Positions 25,378 through 36,047 are shown, numbered from the stretch's first letter. The stretch is 64,000 nucleotides of DNA from an uncultured Bacteroidota bacterium (GCA_903887415.1 CAISPO010000037.1:124001-188000), one strand, 5' to 3'. A program made the numbers and translations. Notes: generated from the letters alone by a model not told the origin.

Positions 25378-26934
25378 CTAGGCCGAGACCACATGCCGTA
25401 CCTTCTTCTTATCCAGGTACGCTTCCCAGTCCTGCAACTGCGCTCCTTTCAGCACTCGTGGGAACTTGCTCATCGCACCCTCTTTGCCCTTTGCACGCAA
25501 ATAGCCAATGAACACGTTTTCCGGCAGTATCTCCAGGAATATCTCCTTCAGCGCTGAAGTGCGCTCTACTTCGTAGTCGTCGTTTAGTTTGCAAAGCGTT
25601 TCATCAAGCAATGCCTTTAATTTCTCAGCGTTCACATTTTCATTGTCGCAGCCTATGTACCACTGGTGCGCAAACAGGCCATCGTGCTTCAATCCTGCAA
25701 CTGCAAATTCGCGAATGGTAATATTTAGCTTCTTTGAAACTATCTCTATTGCCTTGTTCATATTGTCCACCGACATGTGCTCACCGCAAAGGCTTAGAAA
25801 TTGCTTGGTGCGGCCCACTATCGCTATCTCATGCTCTGTGGCGCTGGTGAACCGTACCACATCGCCTATCAGGTACCGCCATGCGCCGGCACAGGTACTC
25901 AGCACAACGGCATATTCCTCGCCTTCCTGCACTTCGCTCACTTTGTATATTTCAGGGTTTTCCCTTGGGTTGCCTTCTTCATCAAAGTTCTGCTCGTTGA
26001 AAGGTATGAACTCAAAGAAGATTCCCGCATTCAGCACCAATTTTATTCCTGCATCCGGCCTCGCCTGGAACCCAAAAGAACCTTCGGAAGCCATGTAGGT
26101 TTCAATGAACGTAACCTTTTTCTTGCCCCAAAGTTTTTTAAAGCTCTCCCGGTATGGCTCCATAGATACACCACCATGTATATATACACTCAGGTTAGGC
26201 CATATCTCGTGTATGTTCTTTACATTATGATGCTTAATAACCCGCTCCAATACTATCTGCACCCATGCCGGCACACCGCATATTGTACCTACATCCCACT
26301 GGTCCGCCTTTTCAACGATCAGCTTTATCCGGTCTTCCCATTTAGGGCGCTTTGATATGCGTTGTCCGGGTTTATATAAGAGTGAGGACATCCAGCGGGG
26401 CATGTTCTTTGCACTGATGCCGCTCATATCGCCCTCATAGTATTCGCCTTTTTCAAATAAGGAGGTTGTTCCGCCGAGCATCAGGATACCCTTCTCAAAA
26501 GCCACGGGGGGGATCTGGAAGTTGGCCATGCTGTATAACTGCTTGAAGCCCACTTTCTTGATCGACTTTATCATATCCTGGGTTACAGGTATGTGCTTGC
26601 TCGCAGACTCAGATGTGCCCGAACTAAGCGCGAAATACTTCACTTTTCCCGGCCATGTCACATTTTCCTCCCCATTCTGGCAGCGGTGCCACCACTTATC
26701 GTGCATATCAGTGTAGGTGTGCACAGGCACCCGCTCCCTGAAAGCCTTCATAAAGTCTATCTCCTTGCTCAGAATATCCCCAAACCCATAGTGTTTTCCG
26801 AAAGCAGTGTACTGGCCCCGTTCCAGCAACTGGCGTAACGCGTGGCGTTGATATGTTTGCGGTGTTGCCACCGGTAAATTGAACTGTTTCCGAAGCTGTA
26901 ACGAACGAGATATCAGATTCCCTAACAATGCCAT
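25378..26934 (-). CDS. GH3-family acyl-adenylating protein
   Basis: 518 residues covering the GH3 family end to end: ALRQLLERGQYTAFGKHYGF and PVHTYTDMHDKWW near the start, the ATP-type loop FALSSGTSESASKHIPVT, YMASEGSFGFQ, and the C-terminal GDVVRFTS, IVGRTKQFLSLCGEHMS. GH3 proteins adenylate a carboxylate and join it to an amino group; in plants the substrates are auxin and jasmonate. The role in Bacteroidota is not established and no pathway partner is adjacent. AGGAG precedes the ATG by six bases, and a TAAATTTG element lies upstream. Confidence 0.88.
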   Translation of the reverse strand: MALLGNLISRSLQLRKQFNLPVATPQTYQRHALRQLLERGQYTAFGKHYGFGDILSKEIDFMKAFRERVPVHTYTDMHDKWWHRCQNGEENVTWPGKVKYFALSSGTSESASKHIPVTQDMIKSIKKVGFKQLYSMANFQIPPVAFEKGILMLGGTTSLFEKGEYYEGDMSGISAKNMPRWMSSLLYKPGQRISKRPKWEDRIKLIVEKADQWDVGTICGVPAWVQIVLERVIKHHNVKNIHEIWPNLSVYIHGGVSMEPYRESFKKLWGKKKVTFIETYMASEGSFGFQARPDAGIKLVLNAGIFFEFIPFNEQNFDEEGNPRENPEIYKVSEVQEGEEYAVVLSTCAGAWRYLIGDVVRFTSATEHEIAIVGRTKQFLSLCGEHMSVDNMNKAIEIVSKKLNITIREFAVAGLKHDGLFAHQWYIGCDNENVNAEKLKALLDETLCKLNDDYEVERTSALKEIFLEILPENVFIGYLRAKGKEGAMSKFPRVLKGAQLQDWEAYLDKKKVRHVVSA

Positions 26935-26966
26935 TGATACTCCTTGATTATTTGTAATTTAAACGG

Positions 26967-26974
26967 CAAATTTA
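26967..26974 (-). promoter_or_regulatory. Bacteroidota -7 promoter element for the GH3 gene
   Basis: TAAATTTG on the minus strand fits TAnnTTTG, 32 bases before the ATG at 26934. Confidence 0.45.
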
Positions 26975-27112
26975 CATTTTCCTTCGTTAAAGTAGTGGTA
27001 AGTTATTTAATTAAATGTACAGGGCAGTTCATATTGTATTTGATTCTGCCGCCGCACCTCACCTTTTTTGTTTCATAGATTAGTTATAAACTTGCACCAT
27101 ATTTCAAACCTT

Positions 27113-27295
27113 ATGCTCAACTGGAGAACAGTGGTAGGATTTATATTGCTGGCTGGCGGTATAATTGGTTTATACACTATCATAGGCAATCATCTTAAAG
27201 CAAGCCCGATTGCCGCCGAGACTGGCTGTATTATATGGATGGCTGCAGGCGTATTCCTGATGATAAAGGGCATGAACAATAATAAGGCCGCATAA
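27113..27295 (+). CDS. Small two-helix membrane protein
   Basis: 60 residues from the ATG at 27113 (MLNWRTVVGFILLAGGIIGLYTII...). Two hydrophobic helices, separated by a short polar turn (GNHLKASPIAAETG), end in KGMNNNKAA. This is a small inner-membrane protein with no recognised family. The frame continues upstream to 27068 but without membrane logic. It is 80 bases before dut on the same strand. Confidence 0.6.
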   Translation: MLNWRTVVGFILLAGGIIGLYTIIGNHLKASPIAAETGCIIWMAAGVFLMIKGMNNNKAA

Positions 27296-27357
27296 CGAAA
27301 TGCCTGCATGAAATTTATTATACCATACTTTGTTCCCCATCTTTAATTCATGCACCT

Positions 27358-27365
27358 TACCTTTG
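27358..27365 (+). promoter_or_regulatory. Bacteroidota -7 promoter element for dut
   Basis: TACCTTTG ends 11 bases before the ATG at 27377, which excludes the in-frame ATG at 27350 as the main start. A TTTG lies 25 bases upstream, longer than the usual spacing. Confidence 0.45.
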
Positions 27366-27376
27366 CGCCCACAATA

Positions 27377-27814
27377 ATGACAAAAATCCAGATCATAAAT
27401 AAATCACCGCATGAGCTGCCTGCCTACCAGACAGAAGGTGCGAGCGGAATGGACGTACGGGCCTGGCTACAGGAAACGGTTACGCTGTTGCCCATGGAGC
27501 GTAAATTGATCCCGACAGGTTTATATATCGCACTGCCTGCTGGATGCGAAGCGCAAATACGTCCGCGAAGCGGCCTGGCAATTAAAAAAGGCCTTACGCT
27601 TATCAACACCCCCGGCACCATAGATAGCGATTATCGTGGCGAGGTGATGGTTCCGATGATCAACCTGTCCGGCGAGCAACAGCAAATAACCGATGGCGAA
27701 CGTATCGCACAAATGATCGTTGCTAAATATGAAAAAGTGGAGTGGGAAAGTACAGAATTGCTGGAGGGCACTGCCCGTGGTGCCGGCGGCTTCGGGCATT
27801 CAGGTGCGCATTGA
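27377..27814 (+). CDS. dut: Deoxyuridine 5'-triphosphate nucleotidohydrolase
   Basis: 145 residues, the normal trimeric dUTPase size. The five family motifs are readable: GASGMDVRA (motif 1), [10 protein letters not shown] (motif 2), [14 protein letters not shown] with the catalytic Asp (motif 3), GERIAQMIV (motif 4) and the Gly-rich tail [10 protein letters not shown] (motif 5). It converts dUTP to dUMP and keeps uracil out of DNA. The start is set by the promoter element just upstream. Confidence 0.96.
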   Translation: MTKIQIINKSPHELPAYQTEGASGMDVRAWLQETVTLLPMERKLIPTGLYIALPAGCEAQIRPRSGLAIKKGLTLINTPGTIDSDYRGEVMVPMINLSGEQQQITDGERIAQMIVAKYEKVEWESTELLEGTARGAGGFGHSGAH

Positions 27815-27882
27815 TTGTTTTTAAATACCGTGACTATCTACAAACGACTAAATACTATTGACTAACTAATAATTACTCAACA

Positions 27883-28890
27883 ATGAACATTATTATCCCA
27901 ATGGCAGGTATGGGCAAGCGTATGCGCCCGCACACATTAATGACTGCAAAGCCGTTGTTGCCCATTGCCGGTAAGCCGGTGGTGCAACGGCTTGTAGAAG
28001 ATATATTAGCCACCTGCAACGAAAAAGTAGAGGAAATAGCATTCATCATAGGGCCATCCTTTGGTAAAGAAGTAGAGAGGCATCTCTGCCAGGTAGCAGA
28101 AACACTTGGCGCCAAAGGGAAAATATGTTACCAGGAAACACCGCTTGGCACCGCGCACGCGATATTGTGTGCGAGCGAGTCGCTTACCGGTAATGTCTTT
28201 ATTGCTTTTGCCGATACACTGTTCAAAGCCACGTTCAGTATTGATAAGAACAAAGATGCCATTGTATGGACGCAGAAAGTAGAAGATCCGCGTGCATTCG
28301 GTGTGGTGAAGCTAAACGACAAGGAAGAAATAGAGGCTTTTGTGGAAAAGCCGCAGGATTTCGTATCAGACCTCGCTATAATAGGTGTGTATTATTTTAA
28401 AGATGGAAATAATTTAAAAAAAGAGTTGCAGCGCCTGATAGACAATAAGATAATGCTGAAAGGCGAATACCAGATCACGGACGCTATGGAACATATGCTG
28501 CAAAATGGCGTAAAGTTCTATACTGGCCAGGTGGATGAATGGCTGGATTGCGGCAATAAGGACGCATTTGTTTACACCAATCAGCGTGTGCTGGAATTTA
28601 AAAAAGATACTGAAAAGCTCATCTCGCCTAAGGCTGTTATTGAGCAATCCGTAATCATTCCACCTTGCTACATTGCTGATGGCGTTGTAGTGAAGAACTC
28701 CGTAATAGGCCCGCATGTATCGCTTGAGAAAGGAGTGATGGTAGAAGACTCCCGTATCAAAAACAGCGTGGTCCAAAGTGATAGCGTTGTTAAAAATGCT
28801 TCGATCGCGGCGTCCATGTTGGGGAAAAACGTAACTTACATAGAGAAATCGAAAGAATTAAGCCTCGGCGATTTCTCCACCCAATTATAA
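27883..28890 (+). CDS. Sugar-1-phosphate nucleotidyltransferase
   Basis: 335 residues. N-terminal nucleotidyltransferase domain: IIPMAGMGKRMRPHTLMTAKPLLPIAGKPVV, with the G-x-G-x-R signature and the PK lysine, then ETPLGTAHAI and FVEKP. From about residue 245 the text becomes hexapeptide-like (VIEQSVIIPPCYIADGVVVKNSVIGPHVSLEKGVMVEDSR), indicating a left-handed beta-helix tail. It makes an NDP-sugar, probably dTDP- or UDP-glucose type, for envelope glycans. The exact base and sugar cannot be fixed from motifs. Confidence 0.88.
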   Translation: MNIIIPMAGMGKRMRPHTLMTAKPLLPIAGKPVVQRLVEDILATCNEKVEEIAFIIGPSFGKEVERHLCQVAETLGAKGKICYQETPLGTAHAILCASESLTGNVFIAFADTLFKATFSIDKNKDAIVWTQKVEDPRAFGVVKLNDKEEIEAFVEKPQDFVSDLAIIGVYYFKDGNNLKKELQRLIDNKIMLKGEYQITDAMEHMLQNGVKFYTGQVDEWLDCGNKDAFVYTNQRVLEFKKDTEKLISPKAVIEQSVIIPPCYIADGVVVKNSVIGPHVSLEKGVMVEDSRIKNSVVQSDSVVKNASIAASMLGKNVTYIEKSKELSLGDFSTQL

Positions 28891-28940
28891 ACCGCCTTCA
28901 ATGTTCCGGTTTTAATGTTGGCTGGGCTGATTATTTTTGA

Positions 28941-30680
28941 ATGAAGTTACCTCTGTTTACATACCTGATTTTTGCACTCTGCGTAGGCGGCCTTATGCCG
29001 CGTGGTTATGCACAAAAGGAAAACCCCGACTCTGTCCTGAATGCAAATATGACGGCCTTGACGAAGCCGGATAATATCTACTTCGACGGCCTAAAGGCAA
29101 AAATGCAGAATGACCCGAAACATGCTATGGAGCTATTTGAAGAGTTTGTAGCGCTGAGGCCACAGGTATCTGCAGGTTACTACGAATTGTCAAAGCTATA
29201 TTACAACGAGAAAAAAACAGACAAGGCCGAGGCGAACATTAAGAAAGCAATAGCCATTGATCCCGACAATAAATGGTATAAAGAGCAGTATGCATCGATA
29301 CTGGCGGAAAACGGGAGCTTCCTGGATGCAGCTAAAATAATAGGCGATCTCTGTAAGTCGGAACCTGGTGACGAGGAATATCCGAAAATGGCGGCCGAAT
29401 ATTATGAGCGGGCTAAGAAATACGAAGAAGCCGCCAAATACCTGGATATTGCGTTGAATCATGATCCGGATGATGAGGAAGTGCAATCGCATAAAGTGCA
29501 GTTGTACCTGGAGATGAATAATGCGGATAAAGCTGCCGAAGTGATCAACCAGTTGCTGGCCAGGGATCCCCACAACGGCAGATACTACAAGTGGCTTGGC
29601 GACCTGTACGATGTTAATAAGATGCCGCAAAAGGCCGCAGAAACATACGACAAAGCCCTGAAAGCACTGCCAGATGACCCGCAGGTACAGATAGGCCTCG
29701 CCGGACATTTTCTGAATATGGGTGATACCGCCAAATATCTGACCAATATTGAAAAAGCGATCGTAAACCCGGACCTGGATGTCCAGTCGCAAATGGACCA
29801 GGTGGGTGTATATATTCAGACTTTACCAAACGATTCAGTGGTCAGGTCTCATGGCCTTACCATGTTACAGCGTATTACTGCACAGCATCCCAATGACGCG
29901 CAGGTGCTGTCGGTTTATGGTGAGTTCCTGGATTGGAACAATAAGCGGGACAGCGCGGTTTGGGCATACAAGAGATCGCTGGACATAAAGCCCGGAGACT
30001 TTGATACGTGGAAGAAACTGCTGGATGATTATACGGATAAGCAAGGTGCAGATTCGCTGATAAAATATACCGAAAAAGCCATTCGTTTATTTCCCAACCA
30101 GGCTATTGTGAGCTACTATAGCGCTATCGGCTATTCCAACAAGAAAGATTACCCAAGAGCCATTAAGGCCGTAAACCGCGCGATAGATATTCAGCCCGAA
30201 TCAAATAAGCCAGCCATCGCCGAAATGTATGCGCTGTTGGCCGATATTTACCATAGTACCAAGCAGGATGACCTCTCTGACAAGGCGTTTGAAAAAGGGC
30301 TTAGCCTTGACCCCTTGAATTCCGGTATCCTTAACAATTACAGTTACTATCTCTCTGAGCGGGGCAAGAAACTGGACGAGGCGGAGAAATTGTCAAAGCG
30401 ATCGCTGGAAATAAGACCATCGGAGGCTACTTACCTGGATACTTATGGATGGATAGAATATAAAAAGGGCGAGTATGAGAAAGCAAAAACCTTTGTACAG
30501 AAAGCCATAGACCTTGCGGGCCCAAATGCTGATGCAACGCTGTATGACCATCTTGGTGACATTTATTTTAAATTGAACAATAAAGAGAAAGCGGAGGAAA
30601 ATTGGAAGAAATCGAAGGAGAAGGGAGGGGATGATCCGCAACTGGATAAGAAAATCAGTGAAGGGAAATTGTATGAATAA
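28941..30680 (+). CDS. Periplasmic TPR-repeat protein
   Basis: 579 residues with a signal peptide (MKLPLFTYLIFALCVGGLMPRGYAQ) followed by about 12 TPR units, such as AEANIKKAIAIDPDNKWY, AAETYDKALKALPDDPQV and AEKLSKRSLEIRPSEATYLDTYGW. It is a scaffold or assembly factor exported to the periplasm or held at the outer membrane. A TATTTTTG box ends one base before the ATG, so this box is either not its promoter or the message is leaderless. It overlaps the DUF4292 lipoprotein gene, so the two probably act together. Confidence 0.85.
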   Translation: MKLPLFTYLIFALCVGGLMPRGYAQKENPDSVLNANMTALTKPDNIYFDGLKAKMQNDPKHAMELFEEFVALRPQVSAGYYELSKLYYNEKKTDKAEANIKKAIAIDPDNKWYKEQYASILAENGSFLDAAKIIGDLCKSEPGDEEYPKMAAEYYERAKKYEEAAKYLDIALNHDPDDEEVQSHKVQLYLEMNNADKAAEVINQLLARDPHNGRYYKWLGDLYDVNKMPQKAAETYDKALKALPDDPQVQIGLAGHFLNMGDTAKYLTNIEKAIVNPDLDVQSQMDQVGVYIQTLPNDSVVRSHGLTMLQRITAQHPNDAQVLSVYGEFLDWNNKRDSAVWAYKRSLDIKPGDFDTWKKLLDDYTDKQGADSLIKYTEKAIRLFPNQAIVSYYSAIGYSNKKDYPRAIKAVNRAIDIQPESNKPAIAEMYALLADIYHSTKQDDLSDKAFEKGLSLDPLNSGILNNYSYYLSERGKKLDEAEKLSKRSLEIRPSEATYLDTYGWIEYKKGEYEKAKTFVQKAIDLAGPNADATLYDHLGDIYFKLNNKEKAEENWKKSKEKGGDDPQLDKKISEGKLYE

Positions 30681-31560
30681 GACTATTGCGGGGGTTATAT
30701 TGTTGTTTATATGCAGCGGCCTTTCTTCGTGCTCATTTCATTGGCATGCCACGGGTAAGAATGCAAAAAATAAGGAGAAAACTGCTGATACCAGCCGGGC
30801 TGCTTCTGTTCCCCCAGACTTAATGCAATCTGCCAAAGACACAGCCCAATCTGCAATTGCGGCCATTAAACCAGCCGATACTTCCAGCACGGCAAAGCAA
30901 TTGATAGAACAGCTCACCCCGTTACTGAATGCGCGTATTGATTACCGGACATTCTCAGGGAAGGCGAAAGTTCATTTTACCGGACCGGACAACGATATCC
31001 AATTTACCGCTCACTTTCGTGTCCGTAAGGACAGCGTGATATGGGTTAATGTAACCTTCGATGCGTTTCCCGTGGCAAGGTTGTTCATTACAAGGGATAG
31101 TTTCTTTTTGCTGAACACCAAGGACCAGGAAATAACAAGGATACCGCTAAGCCAGGCTGCGAAGATATTACCTACTAAAGTTGATTTTACATCGCTCCAA
31201 AACCTGGTTACCGGTGAGCCTTTGAGAAAAGGAACGATAACCAATGCAGTGAGCACAGGGGATTCAATAACAATGGATGTGGAAGACAGCAGTTACCTGC
31301 AGCACATTACTTTTAATAAAGCCGACAGCACGATACGCACAGGCCAGTTGCGCACCCGCGACCCAAAAGGCCCGCAAGCCGCGACTACTTACAGCAGCTA
31401 CGAAATGATCAATAACCGCAAAATATCGACATACCGTACACTCAATGTGCTGAAAGGTAATGAGACTTTTACCCTGGACATGAACTTTACAAAAACCGAT
31501 TTTGACGAGGAGCTTAGTTATCCTTTTTCCATACCGGGCACTTATACAGAAAAACGATAG
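30673..31560 (+). CDS. DUF4292 outer-membrane lipoprotein
   Basis: 295 residues from the ATG at 30673, which overlaps the TPR gene stop (ATGAATAA). The lipobox is LSSC (MNKTIAGVILLFICSGLSSCSFHW). The body has the DUF4292 text: RIDYRTFSGKAKVHF, FRVRKDSVIWVNVT, and FPVARLFITRDSFFLLN. The fold resembles LolA/LolB-like lipoprotein carriers, so a role in lipid or lipoprotein handling has been suggested. The overlapping TPR partner is the usual neighbour type for this family. Confidence 0.82.
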   Translation: MNKTIAGVILLFICSGLSSCSFHWHATGKNAKNKEKTADTSRAASVPPDLMQSAKDTAQSAIAAIKPADTSSTAKQLIEQLTPLLNARIDYRTFSGKAKVHFTGPDNDIQFTAHFRVRKDSVIWVNVTFDAFPVARLFITRDSFFLLNTKDQEITRIPLSQAAKILPTKVDFTSLQNLVTGEPLRKGTITNAVSTGDSITMDVEDSSYLQHITFNKADSTIRTGQLRTRDPKGPQAATTYSSYEMINNRKISTYRTLNVLKGNETFTLDMNFTKTDFDEELSYPFSIPGTYTEKR

Positions 31561-31563
31561 CAA

Positions 31564-32808
31564 TCAATTAAGCGGTTCTTTCAACGGGTTTCGCAGTTTC
31601 CACTTTCCGTCCTCCATAGCTGTGAAGTAATTTACAAACCAATTAATGGCCACGGCCGGGACATTCATTGTCTTGAAGAAATACTTTATTTCAACAGGCG
31701 TGGCGCCCAGGCTCGCTTTGGAGTCGAATGAGGTCCTGCCTAATTTCAATTCCTTCTTCTTCAACAGCATAGCTCGTTCCAACCCGGAAAATAAGAGGTT
31801 AAAATATAGCTGATACTCATCATTGAGCTGGTAATCAAATCCAGCATAGTAGATCTCGTATGCATCGGGGGTCACAAATGCAGAGTAAAAAGCCACAAGC
31901 TTTTTTTCGTGGTAAAATCCAAAAACTTCAAAGTCGTTTTTATAAAGCGATTTTAGTTTTGTAAAATGATCTTCACTGATCGTGGCAAGTGCGAACGACT
32001 GGTTTTCGACTACATTTTTATACAGCCGGTTCATTTGCCGCTCGCTCCCTGCTATGGTGTTTTCCTGTAGTTCTTCAATAGTCAGCTTATCGCGCAGTGC
32101 AAGTATTTTGTTGGCCCTTGTTTTATATTTCCTGGTGAGCGCGGATATATAGCCGCTGAGTGTAGCCCATTCAGGGTTAATAGTAAGCGTCATTACGCTA
32201 TCCGTCATTGGGGCATAGTAGCCCTGGCCTGCAAGCCATTTGGCCGCATGGGGAGAAACAGGAATGTCCTTTAATACCAGTACTGTGGCACGTTCGTCAC
32301 TGCCAATTTTCTCTGCTGCTGCAGCGATCATTTCTGTAGCTTCCGTATCATTGATCGCAGAGCTATTGTAGCAGTAGCAGGGCGTTTCATTACGAAGCGC
32401 GTTGCCGGAAATAAGGGCTTTTACTTTCTTCAAATCGAGAAAAAAGCGAACGATACCTTTAACGAAGGTCTTATTGTTTTTAAGATTGAAATTTTGTGAA
32501 GTGCCAGTAAATAATTGGAAATAGGCGAAAAGGATCGGGTCATTGTCCTTCTGAAAAATCACGTATCGAAAGCTCACACCAGGCAGCGATTGTTCCATCG
32601 CCAGGAGATAATCGTAGGACAATTCAATAGTTGTGCCGTTTATTTTGGCGAGCTCCTTTTTTATGCCGGCAACCTCATTACAGATAACATATCCCGGCAA
32701 TTTCTTACTTTTTACATGATTTTTGAACAGCCTTTTAAGACACGAGCTGATAAGGCAATCATCATAAATTTTACTTACTGGCAATGCAGTAGTATTGGAA
32801 CTGGCCAT
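31564..32808 (-). CDS. GNAT/FemAB-like acyltransferase-fold protein
   Basis: 414 residues, no signal peptide. The C-terminal half has the GNAT-like features LTRKYKTRANKILALRDKLTIEELQ, FEVFGFYHEKKLVAFYSAFV and YEIYYAGFDYQLNDEYQLYFNLLFSGLERAMLLKKKELKLGRTSFDSKASLGATP, similar to 'peptidogalycan biosynthesis' or FemAB-related proteins. It may transfer an acyl or aminoacyl group to an envelope precursor. The gene is convergent with the DUF4292 gene (3 bases apart) and divergent from maeB. Confidence 0.65.
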   Translation of the reverse strand: MASSNTTALPVSKIYDDCLISSCLKRLFKNHVKSKKLPGYVICNEVAGIKKELAKINGTTIELSYDYLLAMEQSLPGVSFRYVIFQKDNDPILFAYFQLFTGTSQNFNLKNNKTFVKGIVRFFLDLKKVKALISGNALRNETPCYCYNSSAINDTEATEMIAAAAEKIGSDERATVLVLKDIPVSPHAAKWLAGQGYYAPMTDSVMTLTINPEWATLSGYISALTRKYKTRANKILALRDKLTIEELQENTIAGSERQMNRLYKNVVENQSFALATISEDHFTKLKSLYKNDFEVFGFYHEKKLVAFYSAFVTPDAYEIYYAGFDYQLNDEYQLYFNLLFSGLERAMLLKKKELKLGRTSFDSKASLGATPVEIKYFFKTMNVPAVAINWFVNYFTAMEDGKWKLRNPLKEPLN

Positions 32809-32925
32809 CAGTTTATTTTACTCAAAAATAACGGAAATTACCTTTATGCCGGTTATGCCTGTATCAGGAGAGATTATCCACTTTCTCTCCTAATGCGTAT
32901 CTTAGTCAATTCAAACCCCCATACA

Positions 32926-35196
32926 ATGGCACAATTGATAAGAAAGGAAGACGCGCTGGAATACCACGAGAAGGGGAGGCCGGGAAAGATAGAGGTAGTT
33001 CCAACAAAGGAAACGAAGACGCAGCGTGATCTTGCACTGGCGTACTCCCCAGGCGTTGCCGAGCCATGTATGGAAATTCATGCCAACCCGGAAGACGTGT
33101 ATCGTTATACCGCCAAGGGTAACCTTGTGGCCGTAATCAGTAATGGTACCGCCGTACTTGGCCTTGGTGATATTGGGCCGTTGGCATCCAAGCCGGTAAT
33201 GGAGGGTAAGGGGCTGTTGTTTAAAATTTACGCCGATATTGACGTTTTTGATATAGAGCTCAATGCAAGGGATATTGACGATTTTGTAAAAGTGGTTAAA
33301 GCGCTGGAGCCTACTTTCGGGGGTATCAACCTGGAGGATATAAAGGCACCGGAATGCTTTGAGATAGAAACAAGGCTGAAGAAAGAGCTGAGCATCCCTA
33401 TCATGCATGATGACCAGCATGGCACCGCAATTATAAGCGGCGCGGCACTGCTCAATGCAATAGAGATCGTAAAGAAGAACCTGGCCGATGTAAAAATAGT
33501 GATCAGCGGCGCAGGGGCATCGGCTATATCCTGCTGCAAGATTTACCTTGCACTTGGGGCTAAAGTAGAGAACATGTATATGTTCGACAGTAAGGGACTG
33601 ATCACGAAGAGCCGGACTGATCTTGACGAATACAAACAGCAATTTGCACAGGATGCTAAATCAATGGACCTGCAAGAGGCAATGAAGGGCGCAGACGTAT
33701 TCATAGGGCTTTCTAAAAAGAACCTGGTGACGCAGGATATGGTAAAATCGATGGCGAAGAGGCCAATTGTATTTGCCCTTGCCAACCCAGATCCGGAGAT
33801 CACATACGAAGACGCCATTTCGGCCCGCCCGGATGTGATCATGGCCACGGGCCGCAGTGACTACCCCAACCAGGTAAATAACGTGCTGGGCTTCCCCTAT
33901 ATTTTCAGGGGCGCACTGGATGTGCGTGCGGGCAGTATAAATGAAGAAATGAAACTGGCAGCAGTAAAGGCGCTTGCCGCCCTTGCCAAGGAACCTGTGC
34001 CTGATATTGTAAACGTGGCCTATAACAATACAACGCTCGTTTACGGGCCTCTCTATATTATACCAAAACCAATGGACCCACGGCTGCTGGTGCGTGTTTC
34101 CACAGCAGTAGCACGGGCCGCTATGGAGAGCGGTGTAGCCAGAAAACCAATTACCGACTGGAACGAATATGAAACAGAGCTGAACCGCCGCCTGGGCTCT
34201 GACGATAACCTGCTGAAATACATCATCAACAAAGCAAAGCAGGCGCCAAAGCGCGTGGTATTTGCTGAGGCCGAAAATATTAAAATACTGAAGGCCGCAC
34301 AGATAGCGAAGGATGAAGGAATAGCCATCCCAATTCTGCTTGGTGACCGGGAACGGATAAATACGATGATCGCCGAAAATGCACTGCACCTGGATGGTGT
34401 GGAAATAATAGACCCGCAAAGTGATGATACCGACAAGAAGCGCTGTGAATATGGGGAGGCATTCTTTGAGAAACGTAAACGCCGGGGCTACAACTTGTAT
34501 GAGGCTAAAAAGACAATGCGCAGCAAAACATACTATGGCTGCATGATGGTGGATAACGGAGAAGCGGACGCAGTAATATCGGGCCTCACACGCAAATACC
34601 CGGATACGATAAGGCCTGCGCTGGAAATTATTGGTATGAGCCCCGGAACTAAAAGGGTTGCGGGCATGTACATTATGCTCACCAAAAAAGGGCCGCTTTT
34701 CTTCGCGGACACAACTCTGAATATCAATCCTACGGAAGATGAACTGATAGACATAACGATGCTTACTGCCAATGTTGTCAGCAACTTTAATATTAAACCA
34801 CGTATCGCTATGCTGTCTTATTCCAATTTTGGCAGCAATATGTCGCCGGAGGCAGGGCTGGTGCGCAATGCTGTGGCCCGCATCAAAGAGGCGCATCCCG
34901 AAATGGTAATAGATGGGGAGATGCAGCCCGGCGTGGCTTTTAATAAAGAGCTGCTAAAGGAAAATTATCCGTTTTCCGATCTTGTTAACGAGTCGCCAAA
35001 TGTGCTGATATTCCCTAACCTTGCTGCCGGTAACATTGCTTACCACTTGCTGCAGGAGGTGGGCGGTGCTGAGGCAGTCGGACCAATTTTGCTGGGCCTC
35101 AGAAAGCCCGTATATGTATTGCAGCTAGGCAGCACTGTAAGGCAGATAGTGAATATCATCGCGCTTTCTGTCGTTGAAGCACAGGTTAAGGGGTAG
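32926..35196 (+). CDS. maeB: NADP-dependent malic enzyme with phosphotransacetylase-like C-terminus
   Basis: 756 residues from the ATG at 32926 ([17 protein letters not shown]). The frame is open far upstream but that part runs over the opposite-strand acyltransferase gene. The malic domain has [29 protein letters not shown], and HDDQHGTAI; the NAD(P) fold has [22 protein letters not shown]. From about residue 430 a PTA-like domain follows ([51 protein letters not shown]), normally regulatory and without transacetylase activity. It turns malate into pyruvate, CO2 and NADPH. Confidence 0.95.
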   Translation: MAQLIRKEDALEYHEKGRPGKIEVVPTKETKTQRDLALAYSPGVAEPCMEIHANPEDVYRYTAKGNLVAVISNGTAVLGLGDIGPLASKPVMEGKGLLFKIYADIDVFDIELNARDIDDFVKVVKALEPTFGGINLEDIKAPECFEIETRLKKELSIPIMHDDQHGTAIISGAALLNAIEIVKKNLADVKIVISGAGASAISCCKIYLALGAKVENMYMFDSKGLITKSRTDLDEYKQQFAQDAKSMDLQEAMKGADVFIGLSKKNLVTQDMVKSMAKRPIVFALANPDPEITYEDAISARPDVIMATGRSDYPNQVNNVLGFPYIFRGALDVRAGSINEEMKLAAVKALAALAKEPVPDIVNVAYNNTTLVYGPLYIIPKPMDPRLLVRVSTAVARAAMESGVARKPITDWNEYETELNRRLGSDDNLLKYIINKAKQAPKRVVFAEAENIKILKAAQIAKDEGIAIPILLGDRERINTMIAENALHLDGVEIIDPQSDDTDKKRCEYGEAFFEKRKRRGYNLYEAKKTMRSKTYYGCMMVDNGEADAVISGLTRKYPDTIRPALEIIGMSPGTKRVAGMYIMLTKKGPLFFADTTLNINPTEDELIDITMLTANVVSNFNIKPRIAMLSYSNFGSNMSPEAGLVRNAVARIKEAHPEMVIDGEMQPGVAFNKELLKENYPFSDLVNESPNVLIFPNLAAGNIAYHLLQEVGGAEAVGPILLGLRKPVYVLQLGSTVRQIVNIIALSVVEAQVKG

Positions 35197-35228
35197 AAGG
35201 TTGCTTTGCAGCCTAAAAGGATCAGCAT

Positions 35229-35972
35229 ATGTTCAGACATAAAGGCAAGGCGCGGACATTTGAGCACAACTTCAGGTTAGCGACATTTTTGTCTTTTATC
35301 GCGGGGTTTGTGAACATCTGCGGCGTACTGGCCCTTGGTGTATTGACTACCAATGTTACCGGCCACTTCGCTTATTTCGCCGAAGGTATTGTTAAGGAGA
35401 AGAACCTCTCGGGTATCTATTTTCTGTTCTACATTCTGTCTTTCTTATTGGGTTCTTTTATATCCAGCCTGCTCACCGAATACTTTACCAATAAAGGCAG
35501 TAATGCGCCGCATAATGCAGCCATGTTCCTCGAAATATTATTGTTGTTAGTACTTGGTGTTTGTGGCGATGCTTTTTTAGTAGGTGGTGTTTCTATTCCG
35601 TTGCTGGCCTGCATTTTGTTGTTTGCAATGGGTTTGCAAAACTCTCTTGTGAGCAAAATATCTAATTCTGCTGTGCGTACAACACATCTTACTGGCTTAT
35701 TTACTGACCTGGGCATAGAACTATCCCAACTGTTTTTCTATAAAGAAGAGGGGCAGCGCAAGCGGTTACTGCGAAGTATAGGACTGCGCGGTGGTATCAT
35801 TGCGTTTTTCTTTTTGGGATGCGTGGTGGGTGGGTTGTTGTTCGTAAAAATAAAATTCAGGATACTTATCGTTGCTGCTGTTACGCTTATCATTGCACTT
35901 GTTTATGACAATCTTCGGCTTGGATATTACAGGATCAGAAAGCGGTTGAGTGTGCATGACAATAAAGATTAG
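35229..35972 (+). CDS. DUF1275 (YoaK) family membrane protein
   Basis: 247 residues with about six membrane helices. The family signature FLSFIAGFVNICGVLALGVLTTNVTGH lies at the N-terminus and MGLQNSLVSKISNSAVRTTHLTGLFTDLGIELSQ in the middle. It is an inner-membrane protein of unknown substrate. It is 32 bases after maeB in the same direction and could be co-transcribed. Confidence 0.88.
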   Translation: MFRHKGKARTFEHNFRLATFLSFIAGFVNICGVLALGVLTTNVTGHFAYFAEGIVKEKNLSGIYFLFYILSFLLGSFISSLLTEYFTNKGSNAPHNAAMFLEILLLLVLGVCGDAFLVGGVSIPLLACILLFAMGLQNSLVSKISNSAVRTTHLTGLFTDLGIELSQLFFYKEEGQRKRLLRSIGLRGGIIAFFFLGCVVGGLLFVKIKFRILIVAAVTLIIALVYDNLRLGYYRIRKRLSVHDNKD

Positions 35973-36047
35973 CATGCCTGCGGCGGAAGACATGCAAAAA
36001 AAAGTGGTTGGCCGTAGCTAACCACCCAAACAATTCAAGTGCTGTGT

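Noticed and set aside
28932-28939. TATTTTTG as promoter of the TPR protein gene
   Set aside because: It ends one base before the ATG, which would put the transcription start inside the signal peptide codons; probably coincidental.
32515-32925. N-terminal extension of the malic enzyme frame
   Set aside because: It is antisense to the acyltransferase-like gene, and MaeB homologues begin near MAQLIRKED at 32926.
33661-34896. 411-codon open frame on the minus strand
   Set aside because: It is antisense to maeB, in which every motif is on the plus strand; a codon-bias shadow.
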